Of a stretch of 64,000 bases of DNA, positions 1 to 10,917 are shown piece by piece (position 1 is the stretch's first letter; the number at the start of each line of letters is the position of its first letter). The DNA is from Salminus brasiliensis (lineage: Eukaryota; Chordata; Actinopteri; Characiformes; Bryconidae), in NCBI RefSeq assembly GCF_030463535.1, contig NC_132894.1, positions 28,540,625 through 28,604,624 of the forward strand. Reading direction: 5' to 3'. The notes under the pieces are model-generated. The model worked only from the letters and a program-made list of their open reading frames with translations, was not told the DNA's origin and ran no database searches. A program made the position numbers and the translations under genes.

Positions 1-1096
1 CAAATCATCATGACTGTTTAAAGATGCTGTATACGATTTCAATCCAATTCAATTTCCTTACTGTTAGCTTCCTCTCTGACCTGTTTGCTTGTTGGAAAAA
101 TAAATGTAGTGTGTGTATTCAGCCCTGGCTCTGTAAATGGGCAACAAAAAAAGTGGCTCAACTGTGAAACACAACACTATTCCAGCCAATCAACAACAGG
201 GGGCGTTCATGCTGGTAAACAGGACAAGGGAAAGAAAGGGGCAGGGGAGACTGTATCTGCTACGTGTTGAACTACACGCATTGTCAAGGAAAAATGACCC
301 ACATGTGAGGACACATGTAAACATTGGTGAGACCACTGAATGTTGGCATGAAAAGCATGACAAGGTGTTGGGATGTTGCTCTTCCCATGCTGGATAGTGT
401 TGTTTTGGTCTGTTTATGAACGTAACATTGCTTCCGCCATATTTCTTTTGGTCCGAAAGCCAGTTTGCTAAACCACAACCTAGCTAATGATAACATAGCC
501 TCTTGGTCCACAAGCCCCAGTGTTGGCAGTATGTGCATGAATTTGGGGGCTGTTTATTCTGCTGTTGAGTTCAGAAATTAACAGTTGTTCTCCAGAATCG
601 CATACAGCACCTTTAACTGAACTTACACACTTCTGTTGAATCTCTTTTCACAAGCCTGTAGAGCCTACCTTACAAAAACAGTATGCCAAAGTCAAATTCT
701 GGCATGAGGTCCATGGTGCTGCTGTAGCCTACCTGAGCTGTCACTGAAATATTCAACCCATGTAGAAAAGGAGATCCAGAAGCAGTCTAACCAAGTTGCA
801 CTGACAGCTGTATCTAATAAGTGTGTATGATTGCCCCAGTGTTGGTACAGTTTGTATGTATGCTTGGCCGTCCTTTATTCAAACAGTCTCAGATGAACCT
901 GGTTGGCCCTCATACCTTTATATAACCAACATTCCCAAGCGGTAACACTTTAGGTTTCCTTAAAGTACCATTTTGTTAATGAGATTCGTCCGTGTGAAGA
1001 ACATTTTTACAGCTGAAAGAACCTTCCCATAATGTAAAGCTTCTGTACCAATTTAATGGTTCCTTCATAAAGCCTTTACATGTATGCTGATACTCT
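1..1096. other. Intergenic DNA, no gene recognised
   Basis: No exon with splice sites, no RNA gene and no recognisable protein similarity was found in either strand. The short open frames here are of chance length. Around 940-1080 the text resembles decayed pieces of the 'ggttctt' repeat family seen elsewhere in the window. Confidence 0.6.
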
Positions 1097-1100
1097 TTAA

Positions 1101-1888
1101 AGGGCCCATCATATAAAAACTGACTATCATTCACTTTTATAAATACAGCCTATATAAAGCAACAGCCTGTTTGGAAGTCATTGGCTGCGTCCCAATTGTG
1201 TACTACACACTAATACTGTGAGGTATAGACTATGCAGTAATCGTATTAGTGTGGGTTTGGCAGATTGGTACATACAATATTAACATACTAACCCGTTTTC
1301 TACCAACAGGAAGTGATGACGCTTTGCTATGCCAACATACATCAATGCAAGTTGTCCAGTCATCGATGCTGCTGCACTTCTTATCCGTTGCATTATTGTC
1401 CACAATTTTTCTAATCATTTTTCCAGACATGTCAGACTAGCTCCTCCCTTTCTGTCTTGCATTGCATTGTGGGTTAATAATATCCAGTTGGATATTTGAG
1501 TATACTCCACTCTGACACTGTACACAACTGGGACACACCCACTGTGTTGGTGATGTCACAAAAACTGGCACATTTACACACTAGTGTCTCCTCCTATTCA
1601 GTCTACAGTGGTTCTGAGGTGCTAACATTCAAACTGATGTTTTAAGGAGTGTTTCAGCCTAGGTTGCTTCTTGATTGAGGCAGAGAACAGGCCAGCCAGT
1701 CAGAGCAGAGTCAATTTGCATATGTTCTTAAAGGTACAGTAACAAAAACAGCCAGTTTCATGAACAATAAAAAAAGGGTGCAGAATGGTTACAATGCATT
1801 CTGATTGTTTTTCATACTTAAAGCTTATGTCATAAATGGACCTCAGGGAGTAATGTACAATATGAGGAATATTTTGGATATGGGCCCT
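1101..1888. mobile_element. Non-autonomous DNA transposon flanked by TTAA
   Basis: The element opens with AGGGCCCAT directly after a TTAA at 1097-1100. It closes with the inverted ATGGGCCCT directly before a TTAA at 1889-1892. A TTAA target duplication with short inverted ends is typical of the piggyBac and Kolobok superfamilies; which of the two cannot be settled here. It has no transposase frame, so it would depend on an autonomous relative. Another inverted-repeat element lies inside it. Confidence 0.6.
1183..1539. mobile_element. Inverted-repeat element nested in the TTAA element
   Basis: The left end ggctgcgtcccaattgtgta (1183-1202) is matched in reverse complement by the text at 1521-1539, with few mismatches. 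This gives a foldback element of about 350 bp wholly inside the larger transposon, so it is probably the later insertion. The 'gcgtcccaat' ends resemble abundant hAT-like fish elements, which is an inference. It has no coding capacity. Confidence 0.5.
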
Positions 1889-1892
1889 TTAA

Positions 1893-2337
1893 TATGTAAA
1901 AAGGTTCTTCACACATAATCAAACTGGTCCTCAGGGTCCTCCAGGCGTTTGGGCAAGAGCAAAAACTGCGAACAAACTTGAGATCCCTTAGGACCAGTTT
2001 CAGAATCTCTTTTTTAAAGAACCATCCACGGAAAGGTCTTCAGGGAACCAGAGGTGGTCATTCTATGGCAATGGTCTCCAACCCCCCTGGAGATCTGCCT
2101 TTCTCCAGGTTTCAACTCCAACCCAAATCTAACACATCCCATTCAACCAATCAAAGACTTCTGAAGGCAGTAATTAGTTAGATCAGATGGGGTGGATTAG
2201 GTTTGGATTCAAGGCCAGGAGCCCTTAAGGGTGGGGCACCGCTGTTCCACTATAGTATCCTGCAAAGAACCTTTTTTGGCACCTTTATTTTGAGAAGTGG
2301 ACCGTGTATTCAGTGTCTGTAGCATAGCTGCCCTCTG
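1893..2337. repeat. Decayed interspersed repeats downstream of rassf10
   Basis: The segment 1897-2027 folds back on itself: aaaaaggttctt and ctggtcct on the left, aggaccag and aaagaacc on the right. The 2074-2230 stretch resembles copies at 17460-17600 and 24510-24580 ('ggtctccaac/ggtcttcaaatctgg' type). A further 'aaagaacc...ttggcacctttatttt' fragment lies at 2262-2290. Its TTTATT (2284-2289) reads AATAAA on the minus strand and could serve as a rassf10 poly(A) signal about 50 nt after the stop codon. That last point is weak. Confidence 0.4.
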
Positions 2338-3735
2338 CTATACTAAAGACTCGCAGACAGGGGCACTGTCCGAGTCCTGGCTGTGCATGGAGCTCAGTCC
2401 AGTGTCTGAATCGTCATCATTGCTGTTGCAGGTCTTTGAAAGCCCCCTGGCCTGCTCCACCCAACCATTGGGGCTCAGAGGGTCGGGAACCCTGGAACTC
2501 TCTTTGTCCATCCTGTCTTTCAGCCTCGTACATGCCTTCTCTTCTTCCTCCTCCTCCTCATCCTCCTCCTCCTCCTCATCCAACTCCAACGAGTCCACCT
2601 TCTCCAAAAGGTCCCTCAGCTCTTTCTCTCTCGCCTCCCAGATCTCCTGGCTCAGGTTAAGCTCGCCCCTGACTGTCTCCAGGTCCGTGCTCAGCCTCAG
2701 ACCGATGTACAAGCTCGTGTCCAGCTCTGTTCTTACCCGCTCCTCTTCCAGCAGCTCCTCCTCTGCTCCCGGAGACTCCGCGGCCGCGAGCTCTTCGCGC
2801 CTGCGCTCCATCCAGCGCCGGTTTAGCTCCTCTTCGATCTGGCTAGTCAGGCTGGCTGCGAGGGCCTCGCGCTCAGCCAGCTCCTCGTGCAAGCGCACCA
2901 CCTCCTCGCACCTGTCCGCATATTCCTCCAGCCGTAGGGCGAGAAGTACTCCCTCGGGGCGTGCGGTCCTGCCCCCGCCCCCTTCTCCTCCTTCTCCCCC
3001 TTGCTCCTCGCGCGCCCCGTCCTGTTGGTCGGCGCCCACCAGGTACGTGTCCTGCACGTAGTTGGCCCCATGCGCCCTGACCCGGTCGAGGTGCACGCGC
3101 GCCTCGTGCCGGTCGATCTCGGCGTCGAGCTCCTCGAGCCTGCGTATCTGCTGCCTAATGGTGTGATCCTGTGAGACCACCACGTGCACCAGCGTCTCCA
3201 TCCTTTCGGCCGAGCGCGTGTCCTTGGCCACCGCTCGCGCGCGCCTCCTGTTCATCCTCTCCAGCTTCCTGAACGCCTTGCGCACAATCCGCCGTTGCCG
3301 CTCGCGCGAGAGAGCCGTACTGGCCGTGCTGGCCGCGGCGGTGGAGCCCGAGGAGGCTGCGGCGGCGGCGGTGGCGGCACGCGCGCTCGCCCGGCACACG
3401 CGCGGGCTGTCCCGACTCAGCACGACGCGCGCCTCCGCGCTCCGAGGGGCGCCCCCGGCCAGGGACGCCTCGCTCCGCACGAGCACGAAGCGCACATTCT
3501 CCTGCTCGTCGCCCCACGCGCTCCACAGCCGCAGGATCTTGGTCTTGTGCGGCAGCACGCGCTCCGAGCCCCTCCACTTCTCCACGATACAGTAGGAGCG
3601 CGGGCACGCGGCGGAGCTCTGCTCTTCCAGCAGCACCTTGATCACATCGGCGCACGTGGTGCGCTTGGACAGACCGGACACGAGCTTCTCCTCACGGCAA
3701 ACCCACACGGAAATCTTGCTCTCTTCAGGCTCCAT
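2338..3735 (-). CDS. rassf10: Ras association domain-containing protein 10 (RASSF10)
   Basis: A single-exon, 465-codon gene. The protein is an N-terminal RASSF scaffold, in which the RA domain comes first and there is no C-terminal SARAH domain. Family members act in growth control and mitosis-linked processes and RASSF10 is a reported tumour suppressor; the biochemical role is not readable from sequence. The RA domain covers about residues 6-92 ([17 protein letters not shown], then CIVEKWRG and [14 protein letters not shown]). Basic and coiled-coil segments follow at about 145-235, including the family-typical [19 protein letters not shown] and [10 protein letters not shown]. More coiled coil lies at about 265-415, interrupted by a long Glu/Asp run. 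The C-terminus [10 protein letters not shown]...VCESLV also matches the family. The open frame extends upstream to a GTG at 3762, but the ATG at 3735 gives the family N-terminus ([11 protein letters not shown]) with a G at -3 and a G at +4, so I start there. Human RASSF10 is about 507 residues; the fish form lacks most of the low-complexity insert inside the RA region. Confidence 0.95.
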   Translation of the reverse strand: MEPEESKISVWVCREEKLVSGLSKRTTCADVIKVLLEEQSSAACPRSYCIVEKWRGSERVLPHKTKILRLWSAWGDEQENVRFVLVRSEASLAGGAPRSAEARVVLSRDSPRVCRASARAATAAAAASSGSTAAASTASTALSRERQRRIVRKAFRKLERMNRRRARAVAKDTRSAERMETLVHVVVSQDHTIRQQIRRLEELDAEIDRHEARVHLDRVRAHGANYVQDTYLVGADQQDGAREEQGGEGGEGGGGRTARPEGVLLALRLEEYADRCEEVVRLHEELAEREALAASLTSQIEEELNRRWMERRREELAAAESPGAEEELLEEERVRTELDTSLYIGLRLSTDLETVRGELNLSQEIWEAREKELRDLLEKVDSLELDEEEEEDEEEEEEEKACTRLKDRMDKESSRVPDPLSPNGWVEQARGLSKTCNSNDDDSDTGLSSMHSQDSDSAPVCESLV

Positions 3736-3930
3736 CTCTCGCGCGTTTTCTTTCCCTCTCACGGTGTTTTGGGTTATTTAGTGTTTAGAAATGAACTAAA
3801 CTGAACGAAGCGAATAAAGGAAAGAGTCCTCAACGCAAAGGTACCAGAGTTCGCTCGCGCGGCGCGCGGACGCTCCGAGCACCGACCCCGCGCTCGCTTT
3901 GGCGAGTTGACCGCGCGAGCCGAGACGCAG
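2700..3930 (-). promoter_or_regulatory. CpG-rich island over rassf10 5' half and promoter
   Basis: CG dinucleotides are dense from about 2700 to 3930 and sparse on both sides, the classical look of a CpG-island promoter extending into the coding exon. No TATA box is evident upstream of the ATG at 3735. The 5' leader is purine-rich (gagagggaaagaaaacgcgc). The transcription start is probably between about 3760 and 3930 but cannot be placed exactly. Mammalian RASSF10 also has a CpG island that is methylated in tumours (known for the family). Fish islands are often CpG-rich regardless of methylation, so function is inferred. Confidence 0.6.
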
Positions 3931-4000
3931 TAAAGTTAAGAGCGGTGCTGTTTTGTTTTTGATTTTTTTCTCTTTCCCTTCCCGCCCGTCTTCTGGATAA

Positions 4001-4460
4001 ACACGCCCTCCTGAGCTGGGATTGGCCATTAGTTTGTACTCATAACCAGAGCACAGGTTTGCCCCACCTATTTTCCAACAGGCCACGCCCTCCCCTAAAC
4101 TGATTAGCCATTAGTATCTAGTCAGTACTCACAGTACCAGTACAGGCGGGTCAGTTGACTGAAACCCACAGTCTAGCCAGTCCAGGAGGGGAGGAGCTGA
4201 AGGACAGCCCTCACCTCTGGGCTTATTTGGCTGAACTGAGAAGACCTGCTTTGAGAAATACCCCGTCACGGTTGCTCCACCCTTTTTCCACAGGACACGC
4301 CCTCATAAACTAGCATTGGCTATTGGTTTTTTTATTAGTTTATAATAATAAACAGAGCACAGGTTTTCCCCACCTATTTTCAAACGAAGCCACGCCCCCC
4401 TGTGATGTAATTGGCGATTAGTTTCTAGTTTCTGCTCTCAGTCATAGCGCAGGTTTTCTG
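4001..4460 (-). promoter_or_regulatory. Repeated GC-box/CCAAT-like modules upstream of rassf10
   Basis: A CACGCCC core followed 10-20 nt later by ATTGGC or a close variant occurs four times. The cores start near 4002, 4084, 4296 and 4391; the second has ATTAGCC instead of ATTGGC. On the minus (gene) strand these read as CCAAT-type and GGGCGTG boxes. The phrase gagcacaggttt.ccccacc recurs at about 4051 and 4355, so a two-module block of roughly 150 bp appears duplicated about 300 bp apart. The position 270-725 bp upstream of the start codon suits NF-Y plus KLF/SP input. It could equally be a decayed repeat that happens to carry these words. Confidence 0.4.
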
Positions 4461-4479
4461 ACAGGACTGCGTCTTTCAA

Positions 4480-5370
4480 CGTTGCTACAACGTTGTCACC
4501 AGTTTATTTGCTCACAAGAATGAAAAACAACACATTTTAGAACATCAAGGAAAATGAGCAGAATCTAATTAACAAACAAATAAATAATTAATTCAATAAA
4601 TGACAACAGCAAGCTAAGATAAGCTCGTCCGCTGTTATGAGGCAACTGTGGCATTTTACAATACTATAACTTCTTTATTTTATTTAACAAAGCTCTATAG
4701 CGACCTTTTGCAGCTCCCAAGACAGTGAGAGGTTTGGGAATGCTGCCATATTCCAGAGTTTGACCGAAATTGTGTTCACATTCAAAGGAAGGCCAGGCCA
4801 GATTTCCATGAGGCTATGGTGGAAAGTCAGTGTATGGTTGATGGATAATGGACTGGATATTGCCAGAGAAACTCGCAGTCCTGAGGAACAGGCGCCGTGG
4901 CTCACCGACCCTGGCTCAGAGGATTTGTGTGTAATGTCACAAAATCCCTCATCAGGATTTACCCTCTTTTTCAGTATGGCATTGTCCCTGATAAAATCGG
5001 AATCCCGCAGAATCACGGGCATCGTGTTTGTGAGTGTGTGTGTGTGAGAGAGAGAGTTTTATAACCTTGTCAGTACATTATGGATGACTCAAAATACAGT
5101 GAATAACTCCACTTTTGACTGCAATGTTTGATAAATGTATTTTTCTAAGAATGTTATGAAACCAACTTCTCAGTGTACTCAATACAGGAAGGACGACATG
5201 AGGACTGTGTGAGAAGGATGGCCGTCTCTTTCAGGAACAGGCCTTTGACCTTCTGCCTACCAAACTAAGATATTCTGCCTGAGCCCAACTCTAAACCCCA
5301 TCACACCACTTAACTACCAGCACAGTAACACACTCATGTGACCCTTTGTTTTGTTTGCATACAGATGTAG
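4480..5370. other. Intergenic DNA between rassf10 promoter and minisatellite
   Basis: No exon, RNA gene or clear repeat family was recognised. The overlapping open frames at 4684-5047 on both strands are short and resemble no protein known to me. A small (gt)n/(ga)n tract sits near 5030-5056. Confidence 0.5.
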
Positions 5371-7889
5371 AGTTGTAGATGCTTTGATAGGTGGATAGAT
5401 TAATAGATGGAATTATGGATGCTTTGATAGGTGGATAGATTAATAGATGGAGTTATGGATGCTTTGATAGGTGGATAGATTAATAGATGGAGTTATGGAT
5501 GTTTTGATAGGTGGATAGATTAATAGATGGAGTTATGGAAGCTTTCATAGGTGGATAGATTAATAGATGGAGTTATGGATGCTTTCATAGGTGGATAGAT
5601 TAATAGATGGAGTTATGGATGTTTTGATGAGTGGATAGATTAATAGATGGAATTATGGATGCTTTGATAGGTGGATAGATTAATAGATGGAGTTATGGAT
5701 GCTTTGATAGGTGGATAGATTAATAGATGGAGTTATGGATGCTTTGATAGGTGGATAGATTAATAGATGGAGTTATGGATGTTTGGATAGGTGGATAGAT
5801 TAATAGATGGAGTTATGGATGTTTGGATAGGTGGATAGATTAATAGATGGAATTATGGATGCTTTGATAGGTGGATAGATTAATAGATGGAGTTATGGAT
5901 GCTTTGATAGGTGGATAGATTAATAGATGGAGTTATGGATGTTTTGATAGGTGGATAGATTAATAGATGGAGTTATGGAAGCTTTCATAGGTGGATAGAT
6001 TAATAGATGGAGTTATGGATGTTTTGATGAGTGGATAGATTAATAGATGGAATTATGGATGCTTTGATAGGTGGATAGATTAATAGATGGAGTTATGGAT
6101 GCTTTGATAGGTGGATAGATTAATAGATGGAGTTATGGAAGCTTTCATAGGTGGATAGATTAATAGATGGAGTTGTAGATGCTTTGATAGGTGGATAGAT
6201 TAATAGATGGAGTTATGGATGCTTTGATAGGTGGATAGATTAATAGATGGAGTTATGGATGCTTTGATAGGTGGATAGATTAATAGATGGAGTTATGGAA
6301 GCTTTCATAGGTGGATAGATTAATAGATGGAGTTGTGGATGTTTGGATAGGTGGATAGATTAATAGATGGAGTTATGGATGTTTTGATAGGTGGATAGAT
6401 TAATAGATGGAGTTATGGATGCTTTGATAGGTGGATAGATTAATAGATGGAGTGATGGATGCTTTGATAGGTGGATAGATTAATAGATGGAGTTATGGAT
6501 GCTTTGATAGGTTGATAGATTAATAGATGGAGTTATGGATGTTTTGATAGGTGGATAGATTAATAGATGGAGTTATGGAAGCTTTCATAGGTGGATAGAT
6601 TAATAGATGGAGTTATAGATGCTTTGATAGGTGGATAGATTAATAGATGGAGTCATGGATGCTTTGATAGGTGGATAGATTAATAGATGGAGTTATGGAA
6701 GCTTTGATAGGTGGATAGATTAATAGATGGAGTTATGGATGTTTTGATAGGTGGATAGATTAATAGATGGAGTTATGGAAGCTTTCATAGGTGGATAGAT
6801 TAATAGATGGAGTTATAGATGCTTTGATAGGTGGATAGATTAATAGATGGAGTCATGGATGCTTTGATAGGTGGATAGATTAATAGATGGAGTCATGGAT
6901 GCTTTGATAGGTGGATAGATTAATAGATGGAGTTATGGAAGCTTTGATAGGTGGATAGATTAATAGATGGAGTTATGGATTCTTGGATAGGTGGATAGAT
7001 TAATAGATGGAGTTATGGATGCTTTGATAAGTGGATGATTAATAGATGGAGTTATGGAATCTTTGATAGGTGGATAGATTAATAGATGGAGTTATGGATG
7101 TTTGGATAGGTGGATAGATTAATAGATGGAGCTATGGATGTTTGGATAGGTGGATAGATTAATAGATGGAGTTATGGATGCTTTGATAGGTGGATAGATT
7201 AATAGATGGAGTTATGGATGTTTTGATAGGTGGATAGATTAATAGATGGAGTTATGGATGCTTTGATAGGTGGACAGATTAATAGATGGAGTTATGGATG
7301 CTTTGATAGGTGGATAGATTAATAGATGGAGTTATGGATGCTTTGATAGGTGGATAGATTAATAGATGGAGTTATGGATGCTTTGATAGGTGGATAGATT
7401 AATAGATGGAGTTATGGATGCTTTGATAGGTGGATAGATTAATAGATGGAGTTATGGATGTTTTGATAGGTGGATAGATTAATAGATGGAGTTATGGATG
7501 TTTTGATAGGTGGATAGATTAATAGATGGAGTTATGGATGCTTTGATAGGTGGACAGATTAATAGATGGAGTTATGGATGCTTTGATAGGTGGATAGATT
7601 AATAGATGGAGTTATGGATGCTTTGATAGGTGGATAGATTAATAGATGGAGTTATGGATGCTTTGATAGGTGGATAGATTAATAGATGGAGTTATGGATG
7701 CTTTGATAGGTGGATAGATTAATAGATGGAGTTATGGATGTTTTGATAGGTGGATAGATTAATAGATGGAGTTATGGATGCTTTGATAGGTGGATAGATT
7801 AATAGATGGAGTTGTGGATGTTTTGATAAGTGGATAGATTAATAGATGGAGTTATGGATGCTTTGATAGGTGGATAGATTAATAGATGG
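5371..7889. repeat. Minisatellite, 40-bp unit, about 63 copies
   Basis: The unit begins gctttgatag and continues ggtggatagattaatagatg, then gagttatggat. Units start at 5381 and every 40 bp after. A single 1-bp deletion in the unit at 7021 shifts the phase, and the array ends in a partial unit at 7889. Units fall into a few variant types: gctttgatag, gttttgatag, gctttcatag, gtttggatag and gttttgatga. Their order recurs, for example a 7-unit, 280-bp block at 7220-7499 is repeated at 7500-7779. The unit contains GATA and ATTA words. Near-identity of distant units implies recent or ongoing unequal exchange. Nothing suggests transcription or coding; the minus-strand frames here are translated repeat. 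Confidence 0.98.
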
Positions 7890-8330
7890 CTGGGCGGATG
7901 ATGATTGGCTGGGTTAGGCATAGATGAAAATAGAGGGATCAACAACCTAATGGATGGATTGATGGATGATTGGACAGATAGAAACATAGATGGGAGGTGA
8001 ATAAATAGGTGTCTGTATTAATAGAGAGATATGAATGGATGGAAGATGGATAGATGGATTGATGGATGAATAGATAGACGACTGAACAGACAGATGGATG
8101 GACGGACAGATAGATATATGATAGAGGGGGTAGATTATTGGATAATTGCATGAGTGAATAGATGACTAGATGAATGCATAGATATGACTATGGGTAGATG
8201 CACAGATTAATGTATAATTGGATGGATGGATGGATGGATGGATAGATATAGAGATATGGATAGAAGTACAGCAAAATACATGGATGGATAGATTAAAGGA
8301 TGAATGGATAGGTGACTGGTAGAACTGGTG
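7890..8330. repeat. Decayed GATG/GGAT simple-repeat tract
   Basis: Immediately after the minisatellite the sequence is a loose mixture of gatgga, gatag and ggatgaat words, including a clean (ggat)n run at about 8219-8242. It probably represents older material from which the 40-bp unit arose or into which it decayed. Minus-strand open frames rich in Ser, Ile, His and Pro are translations of this repeat and not genes. Confidence 0.85.
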
Positions 8331-8420
8331 GATGAATAAATGGGTGTATGATATTGATCCCCAAAGGGAGGTTTGACAATTCTGCCTGTACTGGCCAGGA
8401 ACTGGACCTGCTCTCTCGCA

Positions 8421-9935
8421 CTTCATATTATCTATATATCTATATGATAGTTATTGTGCGCATACGCGAGCCGTGCATGCAGCCTGTTACAAACGCTCCC
8501 GCTCTGTAATTTCCCTCCTTGGATCAATGCAGTATTTCTGATTCTCTAAACTATGTTGTTGGTACTGAGTAAGACTGTTGAACCCTGTGTGTGCAGTGTG
8601 AACATTGTAAATACTGTATGTATTGCCATCCACACCTCAGAGTTGCTTACATATGTTTCATTATACTGTACAGGTCATTCCATCCTGTTCCAGACTGCTG
8701 ACCTCAGCCATGGTTACTGTGAGGCACAGGGCTCAAAATCCTTTCCGCTTAATGGGCTGGTAGGAAACATCACATCCCTCCTGACCTTTCCTTTAATCCT
8801 CTCCTAAAGAGGAAAGCCTGGAAGAGAATGTTTTCCTGTCGGGTTTTTGCCCACTTTGGGATGAAGTGTAAGCACTGTAATGATGTTTTGTAACATCACT
8901 GATTCTCTGGGTAGGTTGGTGTGGGTGGAGGGGGGTGGACTATGGATACATTTTCAGTGTGAGGCTGATAATCATAACACACTACTGACCCCTGCTGTAT
9001 TGGGTTTTAATAAATGATTTTTTTTTTACTAAGAATTTGTTGAACAATCTCTCCCCCTAGTGCTCAACCTCATTGTTACATGTACTGCAAAGTGGTTAAT
9101 AAGCAAAGCACTATACAGCTGGTGCCATTTAAGTCTACATGTGCTTTATATGTGACTCGTTGACTGCAGTCAGTAGACTTGATATGGACAATAAATAGTG
9201 GTTCTCCCAGGAGTGTTCAGAATTATTGATTAAAATTAATAATTTTTTGGGTCACGCTGAGCTCTACTTATAGACAGTCCAAATTTGATTGTGAATAATA
9301 GTGTGAAAATGACAAACATTTAAAGGGTCGCTGTCAGGACTGCATTCAAGATGAAAGCACATAAAATTACACAAAACTATAAAACTTCAGGAAAGTGGTG
9401 AATTGTCACTATTAGGTCTTCAGTTCAGGCCACAGCAAATGTCAAAATAAGGAAAAGCCCTAACTACACAGTAAAAAGATTATCAGCTTTAACTCTGAAG
9501 TTTAAGTTTAAGGTTAAATCAAACTGGAATTATAATTAACTCATGGCTTTATGTCTAGTTTGGCTTTGGGCTCCTCTCTACAAGTTGATTTGACTATCTA
9601 GTACATGTAGATATACAACTTAGCAAAGCAATTTTAAAATACAGATGCTGTCCTAACATGAGTTTTATTTCCTTGTTCCAATTACTGGCTTCAGTTTATT
9701 ATTCAAGTTAAAGGAAGTCTTGATATTACTGTTCAAGTCAAGATTCTGTAAAAGCATTTAGTTTGTTAAATTATTCATTAGAATGAACACACGTTCTGCA
9801 GTGGATGGATTTCACACACATGTAAAACTCATATAGTCACACTCAGCTAATGGCAGCTTGCATTATATAGAATATAACAGCATACCTAAGAAAGGAAAAC
9901 TGAGGGCAACGACTACCTGAACTAAATTTGATGAG
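8421..9935. other. Intergenic DNA, no gene recognised
   Basis: The AT content is moderate, with no exon carrying splice signals and no strong repeat. The frame at 8553-8807 has no recognisable protein features. The text 'ctccccctagtgctc' (9051-9065) is, on the minus strand, a loose CTCF-like word. Confidence 0.45.
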
Positions 9936-10320
9936 TTAAGATAAGTGAAAAAAGGCTGTTATCATACCAAATTGCTCACATTTGTTTTTAAATGATATGA
10001 TTATGCAAATTTCTACTGTTTGCACTAAGCTAACAGAACTCCACTGAAACATTTTTATTTTGTTGGTTTTAAAGTGAAAAGAAGGCCACGTTTTATCTGT
10101 GTCCAACACAAATGGTGAATGTGGTTGTCTTTGGTTACATTCTTTCTCCTCCAGACATACTGCTGATCCATAGACCTGATTCGGGTTTTGTTTCATTGCT
10201 CCACAAAACGGTCCCAAAACTTCTGTGCAGCCATGAAACATAACTTGGAACTTTTCGGGTATGTTTGGATCAGCGGTTTGTCTTGGGCATCTCAAGGTCC
10301 ATCAAGGCTTTGTTTAAGTA
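9936..10320 (-). mobile_element. Possible decayed Tc1-like transposase fragment
   Basis: One minus-strand frame reads FQVMFHGCTEVLGPF and then MKQNPNQVYG. A neighbouring frame gives YVWRRKN over the same bases. Such snippets resemble the middle of Tc1/mariner transposases as commonly found, broken, in fish genomes. No DDE signature is visible, the reading needs frame changes, and no inverted ends were found. Treat it as a weak call. Confidence 0.22.
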
Positions 10321-10665
10321 ATAATTCTGAGACTGCAGTCGTCAATAAAAGTGGCATTTTGTGCTGAACTTGTGGAGAAACACTTGTTATAATAGTTATG
10401 TTGAGTTCATTAAATTATTCTTGTTTGATTGATTTAGTGCAAACAGCTGAATGTTTGTAAACTTGGCTAATAATCCTAATTTGGAAAAAGTAAAATAATG
10501 TTGAGTGCAACTGTATGCGACAATCTGAGATTCTGTATGATTCGCTAGACATTAGTGCAAATAGCCAAGCCAGAGGTGTGTGGCAAGGTTAATAGACACT
10601 CTAGTTTATAGTATCAGTCTAAACTGTATAAATATTTGCATAAATGACTGTTGTTTGGTGTGTTC

Positions 10666-10742
10666 TCCCCTATGGTTGGTGAATGGACTATGATAAATTG
10701 TCCCTAGGTGTGACTGGCGCCCTGTCGAGGAGGTATCCCCGC
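10666..10742 (+). repeat. Fragment of an abundant fish interspersed repeat
   Basis: The phrases 'aaattgtccctaggtgtga', 'tggcgccctgtcgagg' and 'tatccccgcct' are characteristic of a repeat seen very widely in teleost genomes. I do not assign a family name. The fragment lies just beyond the proposed tead1 transcript end. Confidence 0.5.
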
Positions 10743-10911
10743 CTTATGTCCAATAATTCACAGTATTCTCCAGACCGTGACTCTGAGCAGGAAGAAGCAG
10801 ATGGAGCTGAACGGAAGTGTATGGAGCTGAAATCAAGCTGAATCGAAAAGAGTGTGAATGTACAACACTTAATAGAAATGGTAAGACAAGGAGAGGACTG
10901 TTTTTACTTAT

Positions 10912-10917
10912 TTTATT
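10912..10917 (-). terminator. Candidate poly(A) signal AATAAA for tead1
   Basis: TTTATT on the plus strand is AATAAA in the sense of tead1. A GT-rich stretch (gtgttgtac) lies 40-60 nt further downstream in the sense direction, as expected for a cleavage element. Cleavage would fall near 10890-10900. It is the canonical hexamer furthest from the stop codon before the recognised intergenic repeat. Confidence 0.45.

Noticed and set aside
2297..3061. 254-codon plus-strand frame rich in Ser, opposite rassf10
   Set aside because: It is the antisense shadow of the Glu-rich and GC-rich rassf10 coding sequence. It has no independent protein features.
3733..3762. GTG at 3762 as the rassf10 start
   Set aside because: It would add nine residues that do not resemble the family N-terminus. 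The ATG at 3735 gives the conserved start.
3155..3804. Long GC-rich frames on both strands over the rassf10 5' half
   Set aside because: High GC removes stop codons in all frames. The rassf10 frame alone has recognisable domains.
5371..7889. Regular 40-bp spacing considered as a CRISPR array
   Set aside because: There are no unique spacers between repeats, the whole unit is repeated, and the genome is vertebrate. It is a minisatellite.
7799..8426. Minus-strand frames rich in Ser, Ile, His and Pro
   Set aside because: Translations of GATG/GGAT simple repeats; not genes.
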